Part shown: positions 24,331-31,198 of the stretch, piece by piece | How positions within the stretch are numbered: the stretch's first letter is position 1 | How the letters are laid out: every line of letters starts with the position of its first letter | NCBI RefSeq assembly: GCF_000787775.1 | Contig: NZ_BBPM01000016.1 | Span: 1-64,000, forward strand | Source of the DNA: Streptacidiphilus carbonis | GTDB lineage: Bacteria; Actinomycetota; Actinomycetes; Streptomycetales; Streptomycetaceae | DNA: 64,000 nucleotides | Reading direction: 5' to 3' | The notes under the pieces: model-generated | What the model saw: only the letters and a program-made list of their open reading frames with translations | Database searches by the model: none | Told to the model about the DNA's origin: nothing | Translations under genes and position numbers: made by a program

Positions 24331-24837
24331 CTACTCGGCCGGCGGGTCGGCGGCGACCAGGCTGTAGTAGCGCGCCTCGGACCACTTTGGCGCGCCAACG
24401 ATCTCGGCACGACCAGCGGCAACCAGTGCCCGCAGCGTGTTGTGGGCCGAGGTTGTCGAGAACCCGCTCTCAAGAGCCAGTTCAAGCGCCGAGAAGCGCC
24501 GCCCCCCGTAGCCGTTGAGCACGATTCCAGTCAGGACGGGCGACCCGCATGCGCGCTTGCGGCCCCGGTTGAACACCACGTTGTGCTTCGGCCGCTCGGC
24601 GGCAATGGCCTTGCCTTCGGCAAGCGCAGCCTCGCTGCGAGACGGGTACCAGGTGACCTTGTAGCTAGTGACGTTGCGCCACCAACTCCGGTCGGCGTGC
24701 GAGTACCAGCGCTTCGCAGGCTCCAGGCATATCCCGATGTACAGGACCTGCCCCTCCCGGTCGAAGAACCGGTAGAGGGCGACCTCCTCGTCATTCGTTC
24801 GGTTGATCATCTCGCCGCTGGTTGAGCGCTGCGTCAT
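24331..24837 (-). CDS. GIY-YIG domain protein fused to a winged helix
   Basis: Residues 20-90 match the GIY-YIG nuclease layout: ALYRFFDREGQVLYIGICLE, then RWYSHAD, with a downstream Glu (EGKAIAAERP). Residues 105-165 form a wHTH (FSALELALESGFSTTSAHNT). GIY-YIG enzymes cut DNA using Tyr, Arg and Glu. The first Tyr is in an LYRF context, so activity is probable but not certain. It overlaps the HTH gene upstream by 47 nt. Confidence 0.7.
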   Translation of the reverse strand: MTQRSTSGEMINRTNDEEVALYRFFDREGQVLYIGICLEPAKRWYSHADRSWWRNVTSYKVTWYPSRSEAALAEGKAIAAERPKHNVVFNRGRKRACGSPVLTGIVLNGYGGRRFSALELALESGFSTTSAHNTLRALVAAGRAEIVGAPKWSEARYYSLVAADPPAE

Positions 24838-25129
24838 TCGCGCCGGTCTCTCTCTTGCTGCGGTGGACGCCGTGCACGGGCTTCCGATTCCGGAAGTACT
24901 CCTCGATGGGCGGCCACGGGATCTGGAAGTACGGCCCGAGCTTCTTCCACGACTCGCGCGGGACGGGCCAGTTCGGGTCGGTCTTCGAGAGCTGGCTCAC
25001 GCGCTCCCTCGTCATCGTCTGCGCGTAGCCCAGATCGACGACGCGACGGGCGATCTCAGCGAGGGTCACCAACTCCTGCACCTCCCCTGTGGGTCCGCCG
25101 TTTTCGGGCACACCGGTAGTATCTCCCAT
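24791..25129 (-). CDS. HTH DNA-binding protein (112 aa)
   Basis: LVTLAEIARRVVDLGYAQTM and TRERVSQLSKTDPNWPVPRE form an AlpA/MerR-like HTH with the typical DPxWPxP turn used to recognise short operators. GAGGTC before the ATG at 25129 gives a plausible ribosome-binding site. It is divergent from the transfer-module operon, with dyads between, so it may regulate both sides. Confidence 0.65.
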   Translation of the reverse strand: MGDTTGVPENGGPTGEVQELVTLAEIARRVVDLGYAQTMTRERVSQLSKTDPNWPVPRESWKKLGPYFQIPWPPIEEYFRNRKPVHGVHRSKRETGANDAALNQRRDDQPNE

Positions 25130-25153
25130 GACCTTGACCTCAAGTCAATATCA

Positions 25154-25172
25154 GTGCTTCCATGGGAAGCAC
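25154..25172. promoter_or_regulatory. 19-bp dyad operator candidate GTGCTTCC-atg-GGAAGCAC
   Basis: A perfect 8-bp inverted repeat around ATG lies in the gap between the leftward HTH gene and the rightward operon that leads into the transfer genes. It is centred 34 bp upstream of the HTH start codon, a typical autoregulatory position. Confidence 0.5.
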
Positions 25173-25192
25173 GCTCTTCCGACAGAGAGCGA

Positions 25193-25229
25193 CCCCCGTT
25201 CCGCGGTTTCTGAGGCGGCGGAACGGGGG
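25193..25229. repeat. 12-bp inverted repeat CCCCCGTTCCGC / GCGGAACGGGGG
   Basis: The perfect stem with a 13-nt loop lies between divergent starts, so it should not simply terminate an upstream gene. It could be an RNA leader structure of the rightward operon or a protein-binding site. Confidence 0.5.
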
Positions 25230-25268
25230 CCTAGAGCAAGCCCTTGACCTTGACGGGAAGGCAAGCCC

Positions 25269-25610
25269 ATGGTTTCGCATGGTACAGACGGTGCGATCTC
25301 CAGCACAGACCCGACGCGGCTGATCGACTCCGGCTCCCACAGCGTGGCTCTGTCGCTGCCGACCGACTTCGACGTCGACCACGCCCTCGGCGCCTACGGT
25401 GACGCCGCCCCGCTGAGCCCCCGCGACTGGCGCGGCCACATCGACCCCGCCTCCATCCCCACCGCGCCGCACACCGCCCCGTCCATGACCGCGCAGCAGG
25501 TCACCGAGGCCTTGCGCGGCAGCGACGTCGACGACGGCTGGCACGGCAGCATCGAACGCCCCGCAGCCTGGGCCGCGTTCGGCGACGGGGACGGAGGCAA
25601 CGCGGCATGA
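25269..25610 (+). CDS. Hypothetical protein (113 aa)
   Basis: Acidic, mostly unstructured N-terminus and a section WHGSIERPAAWAAFGDGDGG. GGGAAGG precedes the ATG. It is the first gene of the rightward operon that includes the transfer module. No family recognised. Confidence 0.6.
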   Translation: MVSHGTDGAISSTDPTRLIDSGSHSVALSLPTDFDVDHALGAYGDAAPLSPRDWRGHIDPASIPTAPHTAPSMTAQQVTEALRGSDVDDGWHGSIERPAAWAAFGDGDGGNAA

Positions 25611-25855
25611 GCTGGGACGCCTTCACCATCACCCTGACCAACGGCACCACCATCACCGAGGCACCCGAGGCCGACGGCCCCGGTGCCCCCGAGTGCGTGT
25701 ACATCGAGCCCTACGGCGTCGAGATCCACGGCGACCACGCCGACATCGTCACCGACCACCCGCACTACAAGGGCGTCGAGCGCGTCAACCGGCGCCCCGA
25801 CGGCACCTTCTCCCGGCCGAAGAACGGCGACGGCTTCTCCCGCCGCTACCGCTGA
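25607..25855 (+). CDS. Hypothetical protein (82 aa)
   Basis: Beta-rich small protein (DAFTITLTNGTTITEAPEAD, VYIEPYGVEIHGDHADIVTD). ATGA overlap with the upstream gene. Unknown. Confidence 0.6.
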   Translation: MSWDAFTITLTNGTTITEAPEADGPGAPECVYIEPYGVEIHGDHADIVTDHPHYKGVERVNRRPDGTFSRPKNGDGFSRRYR

Positions 25856-25934
25856 ACCCCCCCAGATCGGCCGGGCTGTCCTGCAACCCCCACGCGGGAC
25901 GGCCCGGCCCCACGACCGACCGAAGGAGCCCCCG

Positions 25935-26120
25935 ATGGACCTGTTCAAAATGCTCCACCCCGACGCCCCCGCCGAGATCGTCGACGGCAACGGCGACACC
26001 TGGAAAGGCACCACCGTCCACCCGCCCCGCAACGGCGAACCCATGTACTACAACGCCACCGGCCCCGACGGCTACGCCCTCACCCCCACCGAGATCGCCA
26101 ACGAACTGGGAACCCGGTGA
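25935..26120 (+). CDS. Hypothetical protein (61 aa)
   Basis: Begins MDLFKMLHPDAPAEIVDGNG. AAGGAG ribosome-binding site. Small beta-rich fold, unknown function; overlaps the next gene by 4 nt. Confidence 0.55.
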   Translation: MDLFKMLHPDAPAEIVDGNGDTWKGTTVHPPRNGEPMYYNATGPDGYALTPTEIANELGTR

Positions 26121-26326
26121 CCAGGGCCACCACGTGCAGCTGCGGAGGCACCAGCTTCCTCACCTCCACCGTCGGCTACACCAAACTCGCCGCCGGGATC
26201 CTCACCACCTGCGTCAACATCCGCTTCAAAGGCCGCTGCACGAGCTGCGGAACAACCCACTCGGAGATCGTCGCCCGCAACGTCCCCGCCGACACCGACC
26301 CGCTCACGTACTGGAAACAGCACTAG
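26117..26326 (+). CDS. Zinc-ribbon-like protein (69 aa)
   Basis: TTCSCGGTSF and GRCTSCGTTH give two C-x-C/C-x2-C knuckles about 35 residues apart, typical of a zinc ribbon. GTG start overlaps the upstream stop. Unknown role. Confidence 0.6.
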   Translation: MTRATTCSCGGTSFLTSTVGYTKLAAGILTTCVNIRFKGRCTSCGTTHSEIVARNVPADTDPLTYWKQH

Positions 26327-26356
26327 CCGCACCACCCAACCCGGAAGGAGCCCGTC

Positions 26357-26563
26357 ATGGGCCTGTTCAGCCGCCAGCCCAGCAACACCTCGTCCGACGA
26401 GAAGCCCTACGCCACCGACGCCCAGATCCGCGAGATCGCCCGCCTCGTCAATGCCGGGGACCACAAGGCCGCCACGAAGATCACCCAGTCGACGGCCGAC
26501 CCTCGCGGCGCAGCGTTCGAGGCATTCCGCTACATCGACGTCGCCCCGCCCGAAAGCAGCTGA
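26357..26563 (+). CDS. Hypothetical protein (68 aa)
   Basis: Begins MGLFSRQPSNTSSDEK, with a C-terminal helix (QIREIARLVNAGDHKAATKI). GAAGGAG ribosome-binding site. The pattern of a short N-terminal linker plus a ribosomal L7/L12-like helix pair is seen in conjugative-element proteins, but I cannot name it. Confidence 0.55.
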   Translation: MGLFSRQPSNTSSDEKPYATDAQIREIARLVNAGDHKAATKITQSTADPRGAAFEAFRYIDVAPPESS

Positions 26564-26589
26564 CCCAGCCCCCAGAGAGGAGCCCGGCC

Positions 26590-26901
26590 GTGAACACCAG
26601 CCCAACGACCGCACTGATCGCCCTGCTCGCCGTAGCGGCCGGACTCCTCACCGGGTACTACACGCCGGCCCTGATCCCGGGGCTGGTGTTCGGGGTGATC
26701 GCCTACGTCGCCGTCGTCCTCGGCGCCATCCGACTCCTCCACCTCAACCGCGACACCACCCTCATCAACACCACCCGCTGCGTCCTCGTCGCCGCCTGCC
26801 TCACCCTCCACGCCATCCTCCGCGGCTGCATCGCAGGCCTCAACGCCCTCAACCGCTGGGACATCAACGCCATCGCACGAACGGGAGCATCCACGCCGTG
26901 A
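26590..26901 (+). CDS. Small membrane protein of the transfer module (103 aa)
   Basis: Two or three hydrophobic segments: residues 7-38 (TALIALLAVAAGLLTGYYTP, LIPGLVFGVIAYVAVVLGAI) and 60-80. GAGGAG precedes the GTG. Small membrane proteins are typical neighbours of Spd/Tra genes in Streptomyces conjugative elements. A role in plasmid-like spread is inferred from context. Its stop overlaps the DUF2637 gene. Confidence 0.6.
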   Translation: MNTSPTTALIALLAVAAGLLTGYYTPALIPGLVFGVIAYVAVVLGAIRLLHLNRDTTLINTTRCVLVAACLTLHAILRGCIAGLNALNRWDINAIARTGASTP

Positions 26902-27749
26902 CCGAGGACAAGCCGATGGCCTCACCCGCGACACTGCGCCGCATCGCGCTGGGCACCGTCATCGCCACCATCGCCCTGACCGGTACCGCGTTCTGGCTCT
27001 CCTACGAACACCTGCACGACGTCGCCAGGCACTACGGACTCGACGGCAGCCGCGCCTGGGCATGGCCCGCGACCGTCGACCTGTTCATCGTCATCGGCGA
27101 AGCCCTGATCCTCAGCGCATCACTGCAGCGCCTGACCGACAGGGCCGCCATCGTCCTGGCCGTCATCGGCTCCACCGGATCCATTGCCCTCAACGTCGCC
27201 GGCGTCGGCAGCCACGCCCCCGGCATGACCTACGTCGTTGCCGCCGTGCCACCGTGCGCGGCGCTTCTGGCGTTCGGCGCGCTGATGCGGCAGATCCACG
27301 AGAACCTCTCAGGTGGCAGCCGGGCGGAGACTGGCAGTGGCAGCAGTGCGCCTGCCAGCGCACCGCCAGAGCCTGCCAGTCGAGCGGCTGCCAGCGCCCC
27401 TGCCACCCCTGCCACTCCCCCGGCTGCCACCCCTGGCAGGACCGTGCCAGAGCCCGGCGCGGCCCCCGCTGGCACGCCTGCCAGCCCGCGGCCCGCCACC
27501 CCTGGCAAGGCGCCCGCGGCAGCCGCTGGCACTTCGGACAGCACCCTCGCTGCCGCCAGCGAGGCCCGGGATCTCGACGAGGTCGCCGACACCTACCGCA
27601 AGCTCGCCGCAGCCCTCGGCCGCGCCCCATCGGACAAGGCACTCGCCGACGCCCTCGGCGTGGGCCGCTCCCGCGCGCAGCAGTTGCGCTCCGCCGCCGC
27701 CGAAGCAGGGCACGCCGATCTGGCCAAAGCGCTCCGGGCGGCATCATGA
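26898..27749 (+). CDS. SpdB-like DUF2637 membrane protein with C-terminal HTH
   Basis: 283 residues. Four hydrophobic segments (about 17-37, 59-80, 88-108, 112-132), with WAWPATVDLFIVIGEALILS matching DUF2637/SpdB2 proteins. These help intra-mycelial spread of Streptomyces conjugative plasmids and AICEs. Residues 140-215 are a low-complexity Ala/Pro/Ser linker. Residues 220-280 are a helical HTH-like end (DKALADALGVGRSRAQQLRS). The linker DNA is unusually rich in TGGCAG/CTGCCA. The gene overlaps the DNA translocase by 4 nt. Confidence 0.8.
   Translation: MTEDKPMASPATLRRIALGTVIATIALTGTAFWLSYEHLHDVARHYGLDGSRAWAWPATVDLFIVIGEALILSASLQRLTDRAAIVLAVIGSTGSIALNVAGVGSHAPGMTYVVAAVPPCAALLAFGALMRQIHENLSGGSRAETGSGSSAPASAPPEPASRAAASAPATPATPPAATPGRTVPEPGAAPAGTPASPRPATPGKAPAAAAGTSDSTLAAASEARDLDEVADTYRKLAAALGRAPSDKALADALGVGRSRAQQLRSAAAEAGHADLAKALRAAS
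27314..27507. repeat. Cluster of TGGCAG/CTGCCA hexamers (copy 1)
   Basis: About a dozen copies occur in 170 bp: TGGCAG at 27314, 27332, 27338 and 27434; CTGCCA at 27352, 27373, 27388, 27400, 27409, 27424 and 27478; plus shorter TGGCA cores. Within the Ala/Pro linker, CCT and GCT codons that are rare elsewhere in the window are used, as if DNA sequence were under selection. Confidence 0.55.
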
Positions 27750-29704
27750 CCGCCCCCAGTGACGTGACGCCGACCCCGCAGCTCTCGAAAACGCTCCGGC
27801 CTGCACCGATGCTCCCAGCCGTCACCACGTCACGTCACGGCGCTTCCCTCGCGGGCAGCCTGGAGACGTTCGCCGCCTGGTGCTCCCGACGCCGCTACGA
27901 GGCCGCTCCGCTCGCCGGGAACGCCGCCCTGACCGGCATCGCCTGGACCGAGAACCTTTCCGGCGTCGGCCTGGGAACCGGCCTGGCCTACGGTGCGGCC
28001 ACCGCAGCCTCCGGGGCACTCGCCGGCTTGGCCCTCAAGCACAAGCACCAGCACCTCGCCTCCGCCGGAGCCGGACTGACCGCGATCCTCGCCGACGCCG
28101 GCATCAACGCCATGGCCGGCCCGTCGACCGCCGGCCTGATTGCCAGTGCTATTGCCACCGCTGCCAGCTACGCCGTCTACATCCCCTGGTTGACCCGGCA
28201 CCGGCACGAGCGGTTGGCACTCCACGTCCAGGCCGCCAAGGCTGGCACCCTGGCAGGTGGCATGGGGCTGGCAGCGCAGGCCCCTGGCATCACGGGTGGC
28301 AGCGCGGAGGAGACCGCGATCTACCGGGCCCTGGCAGCCCTGGGTGCCACGCCGCTGTCCATCGACGCGTTCCAGTCGAACGCCAGCGGCTGGGTCGCCC
28401 TGGTGACCCTGCCGCCGGGCCGGGCCACGAGCCCGGGTGCGGTGTCCGCGAAGCGCGAGCAGCTGCGCACCAACCTCGGTCTGCCCGGACGGCTCACGCT
28501 GGGCCAGGGCCCGCAGGGCAACCAGCTGATCATCCGGATGCAGACCGTCGACCCGCTCGCCGACCCCATCCCGTGGCCCGGCCCGTCGATCACCTCCGTG
28601 AAGCAGGCCATGACAGTGGGCCTGTTCGCGGACGGCACCCCGATCCTCCTCGACGTCATGGCCGACCACATCCTCGTCGCCGGGGCCACCGACAAGGGCA
28701 AGTCGGGTCTCCTCAACGTCATCATCGCCAACCTCGCAGGCTGCCCCGACGTCAAGATCCTCGGCATCGACATGAAGCCCGGCGCCCTGGAACTCGGCCC
28801 CTGGCAGGCCGTCATGCACGCCCTGGCCTCCGGGGCCGAGGGTGCCGAGGCCGTCGCGGACTACGTCGTGCGTGAGATGGAACTCCGCGGCGAGCACCTC
28901 GCCACCCTGCGCGGCCCGGACGGTGAGCCGGTCCGCAAGTGGATCCCCGGCAACCCCGACGCCGACCCCGACTCGCCCGAGTGGGGCCACGGCGACGCCT
29001 GGGTGCTGGTCATCGACGAGCTGGCCGAGTTGGTCCGGCAGACCCCGAAGGTCGCCGACCGGCTCATCACCCTCAACCAGGTCGCCCGCGCCATGGGCAT
29101 CCGGATCCTCGCCGCCACCCAGTCCCCGTCCGAGCGCGCGTTCGGCGGCAAGGGCACCGACGCCCGCCAGCAGTACGGCACCCGCATCGGCCTGGGCGTC
29201 AACGAGTCCGTGACCGTGAACCTGATCCTCGGCGCCGGTGCGCTCGGCGCCGGCTGGCGGCTGCAGGACCTGGACGCCCCCGGCAAGCTGATGATCTCCT
29301 CGAAGCGGTACGGGCAGCCGCAGGAAGCCCGCGCCTACTGGATCGGCGACGGCCAGATCGCCGCGACCGCGCGCCTCAACGCCACCCGCAAGGCCGACCC
29401 GGACGGAACCCCGCCGGACGGCGGCGGCACGAAGCCGCGGCTGCTGAAGTCCGTGCCCTGCTTCCCTGACGGCTCCGAGATCCCCGCGAACCGGCAGTCC
29501 CTGTGGCAGGCCCTGGACCGGCGCGGCGCCGAGGGCGCGACGATCCTCGAACTCCTCGCCGAGGTCGCCGGGACGGGCCTGAACCAGCGCACGTCGATCT
29601 CCGACCCGATCCAGTCCTGGAAGGCCCGCGGCTGGGTCGTCGACGGCGGTCGCCGCGACGCCTCCAAGGTCTTCATCCTCGCCCGCCACGCCGAAGCAGC
29701 CTGA
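27746..29704 (+). CDS. FtsK/SpoIIIE-type DNA translocase (TraB/TraSA-like transfer protein)
   Basis: 652 residues. An N-terminal membrane region (about 55-150) has Gly/Ala-rich helices. A RecA-like motor follows, with Walker A-like GATDKGKS near residue 312 (Asp replaces the usual third Gly) and Walker B WVLVIDELAEL near 420. ATQSPSERAFGG follows as the FtsK-type sensor. A C-terminal wHTH-like domain (ATILELLAEVAGTGLNQRTS) parallels the gamma domain that reads DNA repeats. In Streptomyces TraB or TraSA alone moves double-stranded DNA between cells. Here it could serve transfer or prophage DNA segregation. Confidence 0.85.
   Translation: MTAPSDVTPTPQLSKTLRPAPMLPAVTTSRHGASLAGSLETFAAWCSRRRYEAAPLAGNAALTGIAWTENLSGVGLGTGLAYGAATAASGALAGLALKHKHQHLASAGAGLTAILADAGINAMAGPSTAGLIASAIATAASYAVYIPWLTRHRHERLALHVQAAKAGTLAGGMGLAAQAPGITGGSAEETAIYRALAALGATPLSIDAFQSNASGWVALVTLPPGRATSPGAVSAKREQLRTNLGLPGRLTLGQGPQGNQLIIRMQTVDPLADPIPWPGPSITSVKQAMTVGLFADGTPILLDVMADHILVAGATDKGKSGLLNVIIANLAGCPDVKILGIDMKPGALELGPWQAVMHALASGAEGAEAVADYVVREMELRGEHLATLRGPDGEPVRKWIPGNPDADPDSPEWGHGDAWVLVIDELAELVRQTPKVADRLITLNQVARAMGIRILAATQSPSERAFGGKGTDARQQYGTRIGLGVNESVTVNLILGAGALGAGWRLQDLDAPGKLMISSKRYGQPQEARAYWIGDGQIAATARLNATRKADPDGTPPDGGGTKPRLLKSVPCFPDGSEIPANRQSLWQALDRRGAEGATILELLAEVAGTGLNQRTSISDPIQSWKARGWVVDGGRRDASKVFILARHAEAA
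27759..27838. repeat. 11-bp inverted repeat GTGACGTGACG / CGTCACGTCAC at the start of the translocase gene
   Basis: Arms at 27759-27769 and 27828-27838 are separated by 58 bp, and each holds two GTGAC units. The second arm uses rare TCA and CGT codons, suggesting DNA-level constraint. It could be an operator for autoregulation or part of a transfer locus. Confidence 0.45.
28140..28349. repeat. Cluster of TGGCA-core motifs (copy 2)
   Basis: Inside the translocase gene: TTGCCA at 28140 and 28152; CTGCCA at 28161; TTGGCA at 28214; TGGCAG at 28251, 28269, 28297 and 28332; additional TGGCA at 28243, 28258 and 28285. The codons chosen (GCA, GGT, GCT, CCT, GGG) depart from the GCC/GGC norm of the gene. 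Confidence 0.5.
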
Positions 29705-29713
29705 GAGGCCGTC

Positions 29714-30124
29714 ATGTCCGACTACCTGGATGCCCTTGAGGGCCGCGCCGAGTGGGATCCGGTCGCTGCCGCGCTCGCCGAGGCCGACCGCCAGCGCTTC
29801 CTGCCGGTCCCGGTGGAGCGCCTGGCCGCGCCGGCCCCGGTCGTGGTGCATCAGCCCGAGCCGCTGCCCGCGCCCCAGCGCCGCGGCCTGGACCCGTGGG
29901 TGGTGCGCCCGCTGGCCCTGGGCGGCTGCGTTGCGCTGTGCGGCCTCGGCGTGGACCTGGCCGGCATGGGCATCCGGGCGGCGGGCCCGTACCTGTGGGG
30001 CCTGGCCGCGGTGCTGGGTGCGTTGGCCGCCCTGGTGGCGTTGATCAAGTCGAAGTCGGCGCCGGTGTCCGGCGGTACGAACGTGACGATCCAGGACAGT
30101 CGGCACGTCAAAGTCCGACTGTGA
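29714..30124 (+). CDS. Membrane protein of the transfer module (136 aa)
   Basis: Soluble N-terminal half (MSDYLDALEGRAEWDP, PVPVERLAAPAPVVVHQPEP) and two hydrophobic segments around residues 66-115 (PLALGGCVALCGLGVDLAGM, LWGLAAVLGALAALVALIKS). It resembles the small Spd-type proteins that follow tra genes in Streptomyces elements. Coupled by GTGA overlap to the next tiny gene. Confidence 0.6.
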   Translation: MSDYLDALEGRAEWDPVAAALAEADRQRFLPVPVERLAAPAPVVVHQPEPLPAPQRRGLDPWVVRPLALGGCVALCGLGVDLAGMGIRAAGPYLWGLAAVLGALAALVALIKSKSAPVSGGTNVTIQDSRHVKVRL

Positions 30125-30225
30125 GGCGCCGGACCGTCGGCCGCCGGATCTCTGTCTGGACGGGCCGCGTCATCTTCTGGTCCTGCCTGATCGGCACGGT
30201 CCTGCATTCCATCCACCACCACTAA
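30121..30225 (+). CDS. Tiny membrane protein (34 aa)
   Basis: Basic N-terminus (RRRTVGRRISVWTGR) then one hydrophobic segment (VIFWSCLIGTVLHSI) and a His-rich end. The GTG overlaps the upstream stop, and a good ribosome-binding site for the next gene follows 4 nt later. The overlap pattern supports translation. Confidence 0.5.
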   Translation: MRRRTVGRRISVWTGRVIFWSCLIGTVLHSIHHH

Positions 30226-30234
30226 GGAGTCACC

Positions 30235-30435
30235 GTGTCGTTCCGCTTCCGCAAGTCCTTCAAGTTGCTGCCGGGTGTCCGGCTGAACCTCGGCAGCAAG
30301 TCGATGTCGATCACGCTTGGCTCCGGTCGGCTGCACGAAACCATCTCGACGACCGGTCGGCGCACCACATCGGTCCGGGTCGGCAAGGGCCTGTCCTGGC
30401 GCAGTACCAGCGGCAGCCGACGACGGAGAGGATGA
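30235..30435 (+). CDS. DUF4236-like protein (66 aa)
   Basis: The opening SFRFRKSFKLLPGVRLNLGS and later TTGRRTTSVRVGKGLSWR match the DUF4236 family, small beta proteins found in Streptomyces conjugative elements and phages. Function unknown. AAGGAG precedes the GTG. Confidence 0.75.
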   Translation: MSFRFRKSFKLLPGVRLNLGSKSMSITLGSGRLHETISTTGRRTTSVRVGKGLSWRSTSGSRRRRG

Positions 30436-30668
30436 TGGCGGCCATGACCGTGCGCCCGTACCCGAGTGTCACCCGCGCCTGCCACCAACTGGAGCGCCAC
30501 GCCCAGCCGGAGCCCGAGCCGGTGCCGTTGGTCGCGGTGGACTGGGATGCGTTCGCCAAGACCGTCGGCTACAGCAATGCCAGCATCACGCGGGCCTTCG
30601 CTCGCCTCCAGGCGGCGTTCACCCAGCGGCCCGTGATCGACGTGACATTGTCGTCACGCCCCGGCTAG
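30432..30668 (+). CDS. Hypothetical protein (78 aa)
   Basis: Helical with a possible HTH (WDAFAKTVGYSNASITRAFA). GGAGAGG precedes tandem ATGs. Last gene of the transfer operon; a terminator follows. Confidence 0.55.
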   Translation: MMAAMTVRPYPSVTRACHQLERHAQPEPEPVPLVAVDWDAFAKTVGYSNASITRAFARLQAAFTQRPVIDVTLSSRPG

Positions 30669-30702
30669 CCTGACGGGACCTCAGCTGCCCGCTGACGCAT
30701 CC

Positions 30703-30736
30703 CGGAGCCCCGCCGAACGCACACGGCGGGGCTCCG
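30703..30736 (+). terminator. Hairpin terminator of the transfer operon
   Basis: Perfect 13-bp stem CGGAGCCCCGCCG / CGGCGGGGCTCCG with an 8-nt loop, 35 nt past the last stop. The following 127 nt up to the convergent gene at 30864 hold nothing else recognised. Confidence 0.7.
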
Positions 30737-30863
30737 GCGCGTCCGGGTGCAGGTCTGGTGATTCCGCCTCGTCGTGCCCGCCTCGGGTGCATCCTGATCT
30801 CAGGCGGGAAGACGCGCCTGCCCCGGCCCCGCCGCATCCCCCGTCGGCGGGGCCGAGGCGCGT

Positions 30864-31043
30864 CTACGACGCTTCGCGTTCCGGCCGGGGTTCGGCGCGG
30901 CCCATCCACCGGTCGTCGCGACCCAGCACCTGCGAGACGCGTCCGCCCGCGACGGGCAACAGGTCGTTGTTGGCGCACAGTTCGGCGAGGAGCTTCTCGG
31001 CCGCTTCACGAGTCTTCGCGTGAACCGTCACCATGGTGTCCAT
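30864..31043 (-). CDS. Hypothetical protein (59 aa), probably leaderless
   Basis: MDTMVTVHAKTREAAEKLLA then ELCANNDLLPVAGGRVSQVL, a compact alpha/beta protein. CACGAT lies 6 nt before the ATG and there is no good Shine-Dalgarno, matching the leaderless pattern of other single genes here. A longer form from 31160 would add a possible Cys/His motif. Confidence 0.55.
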   Translation of the reverse strand: MDTMVTVHAKTREAAEKLLAELCANNDLLPVAGGRVSQVLGRDDRWMGRAEPRPEREAS

Positions 31044-31198
31044 GGGCCTATCGTGACGCTCCGTTCGCACGCGTGCACGGCATTCCCGGCAATCCGTCAC
31101 GCCACGCAGGTCACCCCGCTGATGGTTACACGCAGCGACCGTCACAGGCGCATACTTCAAGCAGCCCCTGCCACTCCTGTCACCCGGGAGCCTGCGTC

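Noticed and set aside
25235-25268. Tandem CTTGAC sequences as a -35 box for the gene at 25269
   Set aside because: They are too close to the start codon and no -10 fits between them and the ribosome-binding site.
27830-30106. Long minus-strand open frame opposite the translocase gene
   Set aside because: High-GC codon bias suppresses stops on the opposite strand. The plus-strand product has clear FtsK motifs, and the antisense frame has no ribosome-binding site or recognisable fold.
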